Positions 9,165 through 17,176 of a DNA stretch of 64,000 bases are shown piece after piece. How positions within the stretch are numbered: position 1 is the stretch's first letter; the number at the start of each line of letters is the position of its first letter. Both the position numbers and the translations under genes were made by a program. This DNA comes from QHXW01 sp963752965 (GTDB lineage: Bacteria > Acidobacteriota > Terriglobia > Bryobacterales > Bryobacteraceae): NCBI GenBank assembly GCA_963752965.1, contig CAVWAJ010000016.1, forward strand, positions 496,001 to 560,000, given 5' to 3'. Under the pieces are notes generated by a model. That model ran no database searches, was not told where the DNA came from, and saw nothing but the letters and a program-made list of their open reading frames with translations.

Positions 9165-10217
9165 ATGCCGTCCGCCGCACACGTAGCCTGGGCGAAGTTC
9201 CGCGTCGCCACGATGATCGCCTGCGCCATGGGCATTCTATCCGTGCTCGTCTACCTGCTGCTGGGCGGCGCGGACGCATTTCAGCCAGCCGTTACTGTTT
9301 ACGGCTACATGACGGACCTTGCGGGGCTGGGGAAGAAATCCGCCGTTCAGTTCAACGGAATTCACGTAGGCGAGGTGACGGATGCTGCTCTCTCCGGCTT
9401 GAAAGATCCAAAGAAGATCGTGCGAATCGACATGGCGATTATGCGCCAGTATTTGAAGTTCATTCCCGAGGATTCCACGCTGGAAGTGACCGCGCAAAAC
9501 GTTCTGGGTGACAAATTCGTCAACGTCAATGAAGGCAAGAGTGCGCACCACCTGGCGGCCGGGGATGCGTTGCTCACGCCGCCGCCGCCTAACATCAATC
9601 CGGCGGACATGCTGAAAGGTGGACGTGACATCCTCAAACAGGTCGACGCGGTTGTCCGCGACATCGAGACCGGTCATGGGAACGTTGGAAAGCTCGTCAA
9701 AGGTGAAGAGGTCTACGATACCCTGTTAGGTAAGATCAGTGAATTTCAGAGAGCCATTCATGCAGTGAGCAGCAAGGACAGCCGAATAGGACGGCTGCTG
9801 AACGACGAAACGTATTATGACGAGCTGCAAGTGCCGGTGAAGCGTCTCGACCGGCAGCTAACGGACTTGCAGGCCGGCCAAGGCGCGGGCGGCAAGTTAC
9901 TGAAGGACCCCGCCCAATATGAGCGGCTGCGCAAATCCGTCGGCGACCTCAACCGTGCGCTCGCGAAGCTCACTGCGGGGAAAGGCCAGACGGGGAAATT
10001 GCTCAAGGATGACGAGCTGTACCGGCGCATCAGCCGGCTCGTCGCGAACCTGAATGCCGAGGTGGACGCGCTCAACTCCGGCGAAGGCGTCCTGGGACAA
10101 CTGATGATTAGTTCAAGTCTCTACGAGAGCCTGCAAGGCGGCACGAAGACCCTGCAAGACATGGTGCGTGCCGTGCGCGAGAACCCGAAGAAATTTCTGA
10201 GCCCGAAGCTCTTCTAG
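9165..10217 (+). CDS. MlaD/MCE-family lipid-transport protein
   Basis: A 350-residue protein with one N-terminal membrane anchor (about residues 15-35) and an MCE/MlaD domain (about 38-115: VYGYMTDLAGLGKKSAVQFN, then IHVGEVTDA), followed by long helices with repeats of the form G-x-G-x-x-G-K-L-L/V-K/N-D (GNVGKLVKGEE, SRIGRLLNDE, GAGGKLLKDP, GQTGKLLKDD). MCE proteins carry lipids across the periplasm with an ABC permease (MlaE) and ATPase (MlaF). Neither partner is adjacent here, so the permease must be elsewhere. The only neighbour on the same strand is the STAS gene 63 bases upstream. Confidence 0.88.
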   Translation: MPSAAHVAWAKFRVATMIACAMGILSVLVYLLLGGADAFQPAVTVYGYMTDLAGLGKKSAVQFNGIHVGEVTDAALSGLKDPKKIVRIDMAIMRQYLKFIPEDSTLEVTAQNVLGDKFVNVNEGKSAHHLAAGDALLTPPPPNINPADMLKGGRDILKQVDAVVRDIETGHGNVGKLVKGEEVYDTLLGKISEFQRAIHAVSSKDSRIGRLLNDETYYDELQVPVKRLDRQLTDLQAGQGAGGKLLKDPAQYERLRKSVGDLNRALAKLTAGKGQTGKLLKDDELYRRISRLVANLNAEVDALNSGEGVLGQLMISSSLYESLQGGTKTLQDMVRAVRENPKKFLSPKLF

Positions 10218-10234
10218 CGGCAGCGGGACGGCGG

Positions 10235-10570
10235 TTAGACGAGCCACCGCAACAGCATGTGCACAAGGCTCAGGAGTATCGCGCCCAGAATCGCCGGAAC
10301 AAATCCTTTCACGCGAAACCCCGGCATCAACGCAGCGGCAACCTTGAGCATCAGCGCATTGATCACGATGAGAAACGCGCCCAGAGTGACCAGGGTCAGC
10401 GGGAATGTGATGATCTTGAGCAAGAATCCGAGCGTCGCGTTGACCAGCCCGATCACCACCGCCGCGATCAGAGCAGTGCCGAAACCAGCGATCTCGATTC
10501 CTGGCACGATGGCCGCCACGATGGCCAGGCTTACTGCATTCAACAGCCAGTTGACGAGCAGGTGCCGCAT
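10235..10570 (-). CDS. Phage holin family 4 / PF04020-type small membrane protein
   Basis: A 111-residue protein with four hydrophobic segments separated by short glycine-rich turns (GFGTALIAAVVIGLVNATLG; FPLTLVTLGAFLIVINALML). This is the pattern of the widespread PF04020 family, called phage holin family 4 superfamily in databases, although most members are chromosomal and have no proven holin role. I use the ATG at 10570 (MRHLLVNWLL) because members begin there; an upstream ATG at 10597 would add nine residues and overlap the divergent DUF72 start. On its own strand TACAAT lies 10 bases upstream of the ATG, as a possible -10. Confidence 0.85.
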   Translation of the reverse strand: MRHLLVNWLLNAVSLAIVAAIVPGIEIAGFGTALIAAVVIGLVNATLGFLLKIITFPLTLVTLGAFLIVINALMLKVAAALMPGFRVKGFVPAILGAILLSLVHMLLRWLV

Positions 10571-10588
10571 GGTTTTCGATTGTACTCT

Positions 10589-11296
10589 ATGGCGCAACTC
10601 TACACCGGCACCTCAGGATTTGCGTACCCAGGCTGGAAACCGCGTTTTTACCCGGCAAATCTGCCCGACAAGAAGTTCCTGGAACATTACGCGAGCCGCC
10701 TCAATTGCGTTGAGATCAACTACACGTTTCGCCGATTGCCGGCCGCGACGACGCTCGAAAACTGGGTCAAATCGACGCCTGCGAGCTTTCGTTTTGCGTG
10801 TAAGGCGAACCAGCGAATCACGCACATTCTCCGGCTCAAAGATGCAGGCGCCGCGGTTGAGTTGTTCTTACGCTCGATCGATCCTTTGCGTTCCGCGCGG
10901 CGTCTCGGGCCAATTCTGTTTCAACTTCCGCCCAATCTAAAGTTCGACATAACATTGCTGACTGGCTTTCTCGCACTTCTGCCGTCCGACTTACGTATCA
11001 GCATCGAATTCCGGCACACATCTTGGCTGCAAACATCGGTATACGAGGCTCTCAGTAAGCAAAATATCTCATTGTGCCTAGCAGAATCCGAGCGGCTGGA
11101 AATTCCTGAGGTAATCACAGCGGACTTTGTTTACTATAGGCTGAGAAAACCGGAATATTCCGAAGAGGAACGTAAGTTGATCGCGGAACGGGCGCAACAG
11201 TTACTCTCGCAGGGCAAGGATCTCTATCTATTCTTCAAGCACGAGGAAACGCCGGAGGGCGCACTCTATGCGGAGGAATTAGCGTCCCGCTTGTGA
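10589..11296 (+). CDS. DUF72 family protein (YecE-like)
   Basis: A 235-residue DUF72 protein. Family signatures are TGTSGFAYPGWK at the start, LNCVEINYTFRRLP at about residue 40, and ISIEFRHTSWL in the second half. DUF72 proteins have a TIM-barrel-like fold and no agreed function. The frame is open about 330 bases further upstream, but that part is antisense to the small membrane protein gene, so the ATG at 10589 is taken. Only 18 bases separate it from that divergent start. Its 3' end overlaps ku by 18 bases on the other strand. Confidence 0.9.
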   Translation: MAQLYTGTSGFAYPGWKPRFYPANLPDKKFLEHYASRLNCVEINYTFRRLPAATTLENWVKSTPASFRFACKANQRITHILRLKDAGAAVELFLRSIDPLRSARRLGPILFQLPPNLKFDITLLTGFLALLPSDLRISIEFRHTSWLQTSVYEALSKQNISLCLAESERLEIPEVITADFVYYRLRKPEYSEEERKLIAERAQQLLSQGKDLYLFFKHEETPEGALYAEELASRL

Positions 11297-12148
11297 CTTT
11301 CGGCGTCTTTTGGCGGCAGGTTCGGCCGCTGCTTCAGTTGCGGCCTCTTCCTCCGCCAACGCCGCGGTTGCCGAATGAACTGGCTTCTTCTGCTCTGCCA
11401 GACTCTTCTTGAGCGCCTCCATGATGTCAATCACCGGCGCAATATGTGGCGTCGGGGTCTCCACTACGTTTTGACCTTCCAACTTCGCCTCGATCATTTT
11501 CTGCAAGTTTGCACGATAAGTGTCCGCGTACTTCCCCGGCTCGAACTCGGCGATTAGGGATTCAATCAGCATCTTCGCCAGGCTGAGTTCCTTCTCTTTT
11601 ACCTGGGTTGTATCGGTGCGGAACTCCTCCACCTGGCGGATTTCGTCCGTGTAATACATTGTGTGCAGCAGCACGCCTTTTCCGCCCGGACGCAAAATAA
11701 CAATGTGTTCCCGATTGTGCATCGCCACCTTTGCGATGCCGTAGTACTTTGTCTCCCGCAATGCTTCAAAGAGTAACGCGTAAGGCTTTTCGCCGCCTTC
11801 GTCCGGCGCCATGTAGTAGGAACTTTCGAGATAGATCGGGTCCACCTGCTCGGCTTTGACGAATTCCAGAATCTCCATGACCTTCGCGGTTTGGGGCGCC
11901 ACCTTCTTGATGTCCTCGTCGTCAATCTCGACATAGCGGTCCTTCTCGTACTCATAACCTTTGACCAATTCGCTGCGAGGAACCGGCTTGTCTTCCGCCT
12001 GGCAGTAAATCACTTGCTTGATGCGCGAGTGGTCCGCTTTGTGAAGCATGTTGAAACTGATGGTCTCGCCGCGCGCGGCACTGAATAACCGCACGGGAAA
12101 AGATACAAGACCGAAAGTAAGATGTCCCTTCCAAACGCTGCTTGCCAT
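11279..12148 (-). CDS. ku: Ku homodimer protein for non-homologous end joining
   Basis: A 289-residue bacterial Ku. The start (SSVWKGHLTFGLVSFPVRLF) and PVPRSELVKGYEYEKDRYVE are family hallmarks. The beta-barrel core runs to about residue 245, and the lysine/arginine-rich tail (AAKRRRKSQ) is the basic C-terminal extension that binds DNA and helps recruit LigD. Bacterial Ku encircles DNA ends and brings in LigD. The ligD genes start 88 bases away on the other strand, so the end-joining pair is divergent and may share a control region at 12149-12235. The ATG is preceded by GAGG. Confidence 0.96.
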   Translation of the reverse strand: MASSVWKGHLTFGLVSFPVRLFSAARGETISFNMLHKADHSRIKQVIYCQAEDKPVPRSELVKGYEYEKDRYVEIDDEDIKKVAPQTAKVMEILEFVKAEQVDPIYLESSYYMAPDEGGEKPYALLFEALRETKYYGIAKVAMHNREHIVILRPGGKGVLLHTMYYTDEIRQVEEFRTDTTQVKEKELSLAKMLIESLIAEFEPGKYADTYRANLQKMIEAKLEGQNVVETPTPHIAPVIDIMEALKKSLAEQKKPVHSATAALAEEEAATEAAAEPAAKRRRKSQAGR

Positions 12149-12235
12149 GGTGTAACCTCAATTCCGCAGCTACAATGGGCTAGATCGCCTTCTAACATCG
12201 ATATCATGAGATAAGATAGTTTTCAACATTTTCGA
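12149..12235. promoter_or_regulatory. Divergent ku/ligD control region
   Basis: This 87-base gap separates the start codons of ku (left) and ligD (right). It is more AT-rich than its surroundings, especially from 12190 to 12235 (ATCGATATCATGAGATAAGA lies in it). Both promoters must be here or inside the opposite gene. I cannot assign a -35/-10 pair with confidence, and no clear operator palindrome is visible beyond ATCGATAT. Confidence 0.45.
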
Positions 12236-12856
12236 ATGTCTTTGAAAGAATACGCCCGTAAGCGGTCGTTTCAATCTACTCCCGAGCCGAAACCGGCCGA
12301 ACCGCCCATTCCGGCCGCGGGTAGAACGTTTTGTGTGCAACGGCACGACGCCACGCGGTTGCATTACGATTTCCGGCTCGAAGTGGACGGCACGCTTAAG
12401 TCCTGGGCCATTCCCAAAGGCCCCACGCTCGACCCTGCGGCTAAGCGTCTGGCGGCCATGGTGGAAGACCATCCCCTCGACTACGGCGGCTTCGAAGGCA
12501 ATATACCCGCCGGCAACTACGGTGCCGGCAGCGTGATGCTGTGGGATCGCGGAACTTATGAGCTTTTGGGCGATAAGCCCGCGCAAGAACAGCTCGCGCG
12601 CGGCGACTTTAAATTCAAGTTACACGGCGAAAAACTGAAGGGCGAGTTTGCCATCGTCCACATGAAGGTTCGCGGCAAGGGTAACGATTGGTTGTTGATC
12701 AAAAAGAAAGATGCTGAAGCGCGGGCTGGCTGGGATGTCGAGCAGTTCGCTTACAGCGTAGCCACCGGCCGCACACAACAAGAAATCGCCAAAGACATGC
12801 CGGCGCGGGAACATTCGGCGAGTCAAGCAAAAAAAAAACTGCCGGCAAGCCGGTAA
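12236..12856 (+). CDS. ligD: LigD 3'-phosphoesterase (PE) domain, N-terminal part of a split ligD
   Basis: A 206-residue protein holding the LigD PE domain, which trims 3' ends during end joining. The core motifs are present: HDATRLHYDFRLE at residues 37-49 and VEDHPLDYGGFEG from residue 76, with the metal and phosphate-binding His/Asp residues in these. After the domain ends near residue 190, a lysine-rich linker runs into ten A bases and stops at 12854. In the -1 frame the reading continues without a stop straight into the next gene, giving one protein of about 861 residues in the PE-Lig-Pol order of Pseudomonas LigD. A stand-alone PE protein is possible, but the geometry argues for one interrupted or recoded gene. 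Confidence 0.9.
   Translation: MSLKEYARKRSFQSTPEPKPAEPPIPAAGRTFCVQRHDATRLHYDFRLEVDGTLKSWAIPKGPTLDPAAKRLAAMVEDHPLDYGGFEGNIPAGNYGAGSVMLWDRGTYELLGDKPAQEQLARGDFKFKLHGEKLKGEFAIVHMKVRGKGNDWLLIKKKDAEARAGWDVEQFAYSVATGRTQQEIAKDMPAREHSASQAKKKLPASR
12829..12838 (+). other. ligD: A10 run at the junction of the two ligD reading frames
   Basis: Ten consecutive A bases (12829-12838) lie 16 bases before the stop of the PE frame. A -1 shift here enters the ligase frame as ACT GCC GGC AAG CCG, which stays open through the annotated ATG at 12895. A short hairpin (CCGG, loop CAAG, CCGG) begins three to four bases after the run. Runs this long are slippery for ribosomes and RNA polymerase, and are also common sites of assembly error or phase variation. 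Confidence 0.8.
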
Positions 12857-12894
12857 CTGACCCTGCCTCTCTTCCTGGAGGCGTCCGCGCTCCC

Positions 12895-14820
12895 ATGCCC
12901 ACTGCCGTAGTACCTATGAAGTCCTTCCTCGCGGATGCTCCTCCCAAGGGCGATGAGTGGCTATTCGAAGTGAAATGGGATGGTGTTCGCACCATTTGTT
13001 TCGTCGATGACAAATCCGTACGCATGACTTCCCGCACAGGCCATTCGTGTGAACGGCAATATCCGGAACTCAGCGTCATCGGCCATCAGATCGCCGCGAA
13101 GCAAGTCATTCTGGATGGCGAAATTTGCGTCCTCGATAAGAACGGTGTTTCCAGTTTCGGCCTTATTCAGCCGCGCATTGCCGTCGCCGACCCGAACACC
13201 ATCGCGCATCTCGCGCGCCGCACGCCTGTGATCTTATTCGTCTTTGACCTGCTCTACCTTGACGGTTACGATCTGCGCAACGTGCCTCTCATCGAGCGTA
13301 AACGCGCTCTGGCCAGCATCCTGCACCCTTCACCCGTCATGCGTTACTCCGAGCACTTCGCCAATCAAGGTGCGGAGATGTTGCGGGCCGCCCGCGCCGC
13401 CGGCCTCGAAGGCATTATCGCCAAGCGCGCCACGAGTAAATACGAACCCAAGCGCAGCCAGGACTGGCTCAAGATAAAGATCGTCTCTCAGCAGGAGTTC
13501 GTCATCTGCGGCTACACCACGGGGGAGCGTGATTACTTCAGCTCGCTCGTGCTTGGTCTCTATGACAGCGGCAAACTGATCTACGTAGGCAACGTCGGCA
13601 CTGGATTCGACCAGAACCTGCTGGAGTTGGTTTACCACCGCATCGAGCCACTCACGACGGCGAATTCGCCGTTCGCCGACACGCCGCAGATGTTGCGCGC
13701 CGCTATCTGGTTGCGCCCCGAAGTCGTCTGCGAGGTGAAGTTTGCAAGTTGGACCGAAGACCAGCGTCTCCGTGCACCCGTCTTCCTTGGCTTGCGGCCC
13801 GACGTCGACCCCACCGAGTGCGTGCGAGAATCAACTGCACCGATGGAAGAAAAACCCGCGGCCGCCATACGCCCGCCTCTACTCTCCAGTAAAGCGGAAG
13901 AAGCGGTGCTCACCATGGACGGCCAGCGCCTCAAATTCACGCACCTGAACAAAGTCTTCTACCCCGCGGAAGGCTACACTAAGCGCGATCTCCTGAATTA
14001 CTATGACGCCGTTGCCGATCTCTTGCTTCCCTATCTCCGCGATCGCCCGCTTTCTCTGAAGCGCTATCCCGACGGAATCGCGGGTGAGTATTTCTTTCAA
14101 AAAGACGCGCACGATCGTGTCCCTTCCTGGGTTCGCGTGGAGCCGATTGATTCTGGCCACAAGAAAGCGGCCACGCGCTGGGTCCTGGCGGACAATCGCG
14201 CGACGCTGCTTTATCTCACTAATCTCGGCTGCATCGATCAAAATCCCTGGATGAGCCGCGTCAGTTCGCTCGAGTGCCCGGACTTCATACTGATCGATCT
14301 CGACCCGCAGGGCTGTGAGTTCGACCGCATCATCGAGGCCGCGCAACTGGTGCGCAAGAAGCTCGACGTGGTCGGCTTGGAAGGCTATCCGAAGACCACT
14401 GGCGGCGACGGCATGCATGTCTACGTGCCGGTCGAGCCCGCCTACTCCTATGAGCAGGTGCGCTCGTTTGCCGAGATCATCGCCCGCGTGGTCGCAGCCG
14501 AACGCCCCGACTTATTCACTACGCCGCGTGCGGTAGCTCGTCGCGAGCAAGGCAAAGTCTATTTCGACTATTTGCAAATCGGCGAATCCAAGACCATCGC
14601 CGCCCCCTATGTCACGCGCGCGTATCCCGGCGCGCCCGTGGCCACGCCGCTCGCCTGGCGCGAGGTCATCCCCGGCCTGCTGCCGTCGCAATTCCACTTG
14701 CGTAACGCTCTAGACCGTTTCTCCCGCGTCGGTGATTTGTTTGAAGCTGTCTTGAAAAAGCCGCAGCGCCTGGAACCCGCGATCGAAAAACTGGACAAGA
14801 TCGTCCAAGCCAAACGCTGA
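12895..14820 (+). CDS. ligD: LigD ATP-dependent DNA ligase and primase-polymerase domains
   Basis: A 641-residue protein with the ATP-dependent ligase domain (about 1-300) followed by the LigD polymerase domain (about 345-640). The ligase nucleophile Lys is in LFEVKWDGVR (K27), with ILDGEICVLD and GLEGIIAKRA further on. The polymerase part shows LKRYPDGIAGEYFFQKDA, the metal-binding FILIDLDPQ, and TTGGDGMHVYVPV. Together with the PE protein upstream and Ku it makes a full end-joining kit. GGAGG sits 13 bases before the ATG, so independent re-initiation is possible; the alternative is a -1 shift from the PE frame. It ends directly against the stop of the CDF gene on the other strand. Confidence 0.94.
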   Translation: MPTAVVPMKSFLADAPPKGDEWLFEVKWDGVRTICFVDDKSVRMTSRTGHSCERQYPELSVIGHQIAAKQVILDGEICVLDKNGVSSFGLIQPRIAVADPNTIAHLARRTPVILFVFDLLYLDGYDLRNVPLIERKRALASILHPSPVMRYSEHFANQGAEMLRAARAAGLEGIIAKRATSKYEPKRSQDWLKIKIVSQQEFVICGYTTGERDYFSSLVLGLYDSGKLIYVGNVGTGFDQNLLELVYHRIEPLTTANSPFADTPQMLRAAIWLRPEVVCEVKFASWTEDQRLRAPVFLGLRPDVDPTECVRESTAPMEEKPAAAIRPPLLSSKAEEAVLTMDGQRLKFTHLNKVFYPAEGYTKRDLLNYYDAVADLLLPYLRDRPLSLKRYPDGIAGEYFFQKDAHDRVPSWVRVEPIDSGHKKAATRWVLADNRATLLYLTNLGCIDQNPWMSRVSSLECPDFILIDLDPQGCEFDRIIEAAQLVRKKLDVVGLEGYPKTTGGDGMHVYVPVEPAYSYEQVRSFAEIIARVVAAERPDLFTTPRAVARREQGKVYFDYLQIGESKTIAAPYVTRAYPGAPVATPLAWREVIPGLLPSQFHLRNALDRFSRVGDLFEAVLKKPQRLEPAIEKLDKIVQAKR

Positions 14821-15759
14821 TTAGTGATGGTGGTGAGAGTGGTCGTGGCCTTCTTCCACGCCCACCGGAATCACACAACCGTTCTCCGAGACCGCGCAGC
14901 TTGCGTGCTCGAACTGCACCGTCGTGTGGCAAATCTGAAAGCGTTCGGCCAGCAGGTCGTTCAAGCACTTCAGCGTGCAATCGCTGGCGGAAGGTGGCAG
15001 GTCCTCGATGAGCACGTGACAACTCAGAGCCCGCGTATTGGAACTCAAACACCAGATGTGCAGATCGTGCACATCCATCACGCCCTCCACCTGCCGCATT
15101 GCCGCCGTCACCGATTGCAGGTCCAGCCCGCGCGGCAAACCCTCCAGTAAAATATTCAGCGACTCCTGAATGATGTCCCACGCCGTCCATACGATCAGCA
15201 CGCCGATTAGGATGGAAAGAACGGGATCAATCTGCTGCCAGCCCGTGTACCGGATGGCCACCGCACCGATGACGATACCCACCGATCCAAGCAAGTCTCC
15301 CATCATGTGGACAAAAGCGCTGCGTACATTGATGTCGTTGTGGCGCGCGACACGTAGCCCCCACATGATGCCGCCATTCAGCACAAGGCCTGCTCCCGCG
15401 ACAACCATCATCACGGTCTCACGCACCGGCTCCGGCCGTAGCAGCCTTTGGTAGCCTTCGTAGAAAATCCACGCCGCCAGCGCCACCAGCGTCAGCGCGT
15501 TGACAAACGCTGTCAGAACGCCGGCTCGCTGGTATCCGAACGTCTTCGTCTCGTTCGCCGGCTTCGACTGAAGATAAAAACCAAACCACGCCAGCAGCAG
15601 CGCCAGCGCGTCCGTGAAATTGTGGCCGGCATCAGAGAGAAGCGCCAGGCTGTGAGCCTGGATCCCCGCGAAAAACTCGAACACCACAAACACACCGGTG
15701 GCGACGAGTGACCACCAAAGTACCCGCCCCGTTCCTGTGCCGTGGCTATGCGAGTGCAC
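14821..15759 (-). CDS. Cation diffusion facilitator (zinc/cobalt exporter, CzcD/ZitB type)
   Basis: A 312-residue CDF transporter with six membrane segments and a cytoplasmic C-terminal domain. The metal-site residues are visible in LSDAGHNFTDALAL (helix 2, HxxxD) and FVHMMGDLLGS (helix 5, HxxxD), the pattern of zinc-transporting members. Both ends are His-rich (MHSHSHGTG and HDHSHHHH), which fits zinc binding. It exports divalent cations by proton exchange. The stop codon abuts that of ligD on the opposite strand. No metal-responsive regulator is adjacent. Confidence 0.93.
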   Translation of the reverse strand: MHSHSHGTGTGRVLWWSLVATGVFVVFEFFAGIQAHSLALLSDAGHNFTDALALLLAWFGFYLQSKPANETKTFGYQRAGVLTAFVNALTLVALAAWIFYEGYQRLLRPEPVRETVMMVVAGAGLVLNGGIMWGLRVARHNDINVRSAFVHMMGDLLGSVGIVIGAVAIRYTGWQQIDPVLSILIGVLIVWTAWDIIQESLNILLEGLPRGLDLQSVTAAMRQVEGVMDVHDLHIWCLSSNTRALSCHVLIEDLPPSASDCTLKCLNDLLAERFQICHTTVQFEHASCAVSENGCVIPVGVEEGHDHSHHHH

Positions 15760-15802
15760 GAAAATCCTCTCTTCTAGTTTACTGCGGATGCCGCAATGTC
15801 CT

Positions 15803-17176
15803 CTAAAACCTGGTAACCTCCGTAAAATTGAAATCGCGAACCTTCATGGCCGGCGCCACCATGTCGGACGCCTCTTCGCCTGACGCGCGGACGCTCGGTG
15901 AAAGCGCCTCCACATTCGCAAGCAACTCCACCAGGTTTTGATTAAATCGCAAGTTCTTCACACCCCGAGTGAGTTTCCCGCCTTCGATAAGGAACGTACC
16001 GTCGCGGGTCATGCCAGTCATGATCTTTTGATACGGATCCACTTCCCGGATGTACCACACGCGCGTCACCAGAATGCCGCGATCGGTTGATGCGATCATG
16101 GCGTCCACGGACGTCTCCCCTCCGGCAATCACGATGTTTACCGGGGCTTCGCCTGAATCATTCGGCACAGGGAGACCATGCCCCGTCGGTTTCACGCCGG
16201 CCTGAGCCGCGGCTTGGCGGCTGTAAACCACCCTGCGCACCACGCCGTTTTCCACCAACGCCACTCTCTGCCGTGGAACCCCCTCGCCGTCAAAAGCAGC
16301 GCCCGACTGCAACGGATGTTCGCAATCGTCGGAAATGCTGATGTTCCCACCGAAGAGTTTCTTGCCCATGCGGCCCGTAAGAAAGCTGCGTTCATCACGG
16401 ATGGCCGTCCCACTGAAGTCGCCCGCCAGTTGTCCCACCAGGTCAAGCACCGCGGCAGGCTCCAGTATCACCGTGTAACGCCCGGGGGAAATCTCCTCTG
16501 GCCGGCGGGAATAGTGCGCCTTGCGCGCCGCCGTTTGAGCCATCTCTTGCGGGTTCAGATCGCCGGCGTCGCAAGACGATTCCTTAACCCACCCCGAGCT
16601 ATCCTCGGCCATCGCCGTAATCGAGAACACCGCCATGGTTTCGGCGTGGTAATCGAATACGCCGTTGGTATTTAGAATGGCGAGAGCCGATTCGCCGGTC
16701 GAATAAATTCCAGCCGCGGTCTGTGACTCGGCCTCCACAACGCGAATCGCCTCGCATACCGCCCGTGCTCGCTCGTCCGGTGTGATCGAGGCTGTCCCGC
16801 CGAGGTATCGCTCGATAGTTGCGTACTCAGCCGCCTCCGCAAGCGGCAGCAATCCCGCATCCAGGGCTTGCAATCTCGCGACGGCAATGGCCTGTTCCAC
16901 GGCCCGCCGAATTCCGTCCTGGTCCAGCCGATTCGTGCTGGCCCGCGCTGTACGCCCGTTCTCGATCGCGCGAACCGAGATATAGCCGCTGCGCTCCGCC
17001 ATGTTTTGATGAATCGTGTTATTGGCAAACCGTGTAAGCGCCTGCGTGCCCGCTCCGATCATCACTTCCAGATCACGCACGCCCATCGATCGGGCAGCCG
17101 TGGCCGCGGTGGCAAAGATCTCCTCCACCCGTTTTCGAGTGAGCGAAGCAGCCTCCAACCCGCCGCTAGCCGGCAT
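15803..17176 (-). CDS. pmbA: TldE/PmbA family metalloprotease subunit
   Basis: A 457-residue protein of the TldD/TldE family, partner of the tldD gene just upstream. PmbA (TldE) lacks the HExxxH zinc site itself and forms a heterodimer with TldD that degrades unfolded peptides and matures some peptide antibiotics. Conserved stretches are YISVRAIENGRTARASTN, GEAPVNIVIAGGETSVDAMI and the tail TFLIEGGKLTRGVKNLRFNQ. The frame is open to 17224, but the ATG at 17176 has GGAAG seven bases before it and overlaps tldD by 11 bases, so that start is chosen. Last gene of thrC-tldD-pmbA. Confidence 0.92.
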   Translation of the reverse strand: MPASGGLEAASLTRKRVEEIFATAATAARSMGVRDLEVMIGAGTQALTRFANNTIHQNMAERSGYISVRAIENGRTARASTNRLDQDGIRRAVEQAIAVARLQALDAGLLPLAEAAEYATIERYLGGTASITPDERARAVCEAIRVVEAESQTAAGIYSTGESALAILNTNGVFDYHAETMAVFSITAMAEDSSGWVKESSCDAGDLNPQEMAQTAARKAHYSRRPEEISPGRYTVILEPAAVLDLVGQLAGDFSGTAIRDERSFLTGRMGKKLFGGNISISDDCEHPLQSGAAFDGEGVPRQRVALVENGVVRRVVYSRQAAAQAGVKPTGHGLPVPNDSGEAPVNIVIAGGETSVDAMIASTDRGILVTRVWYIREVDPYQKIMTGMTRDGTFLIEGGKLTRGVKNLRFNQNLVELLANVEALSPSVRASGEEASDMVAPAMKVRDFNFTEVTRF

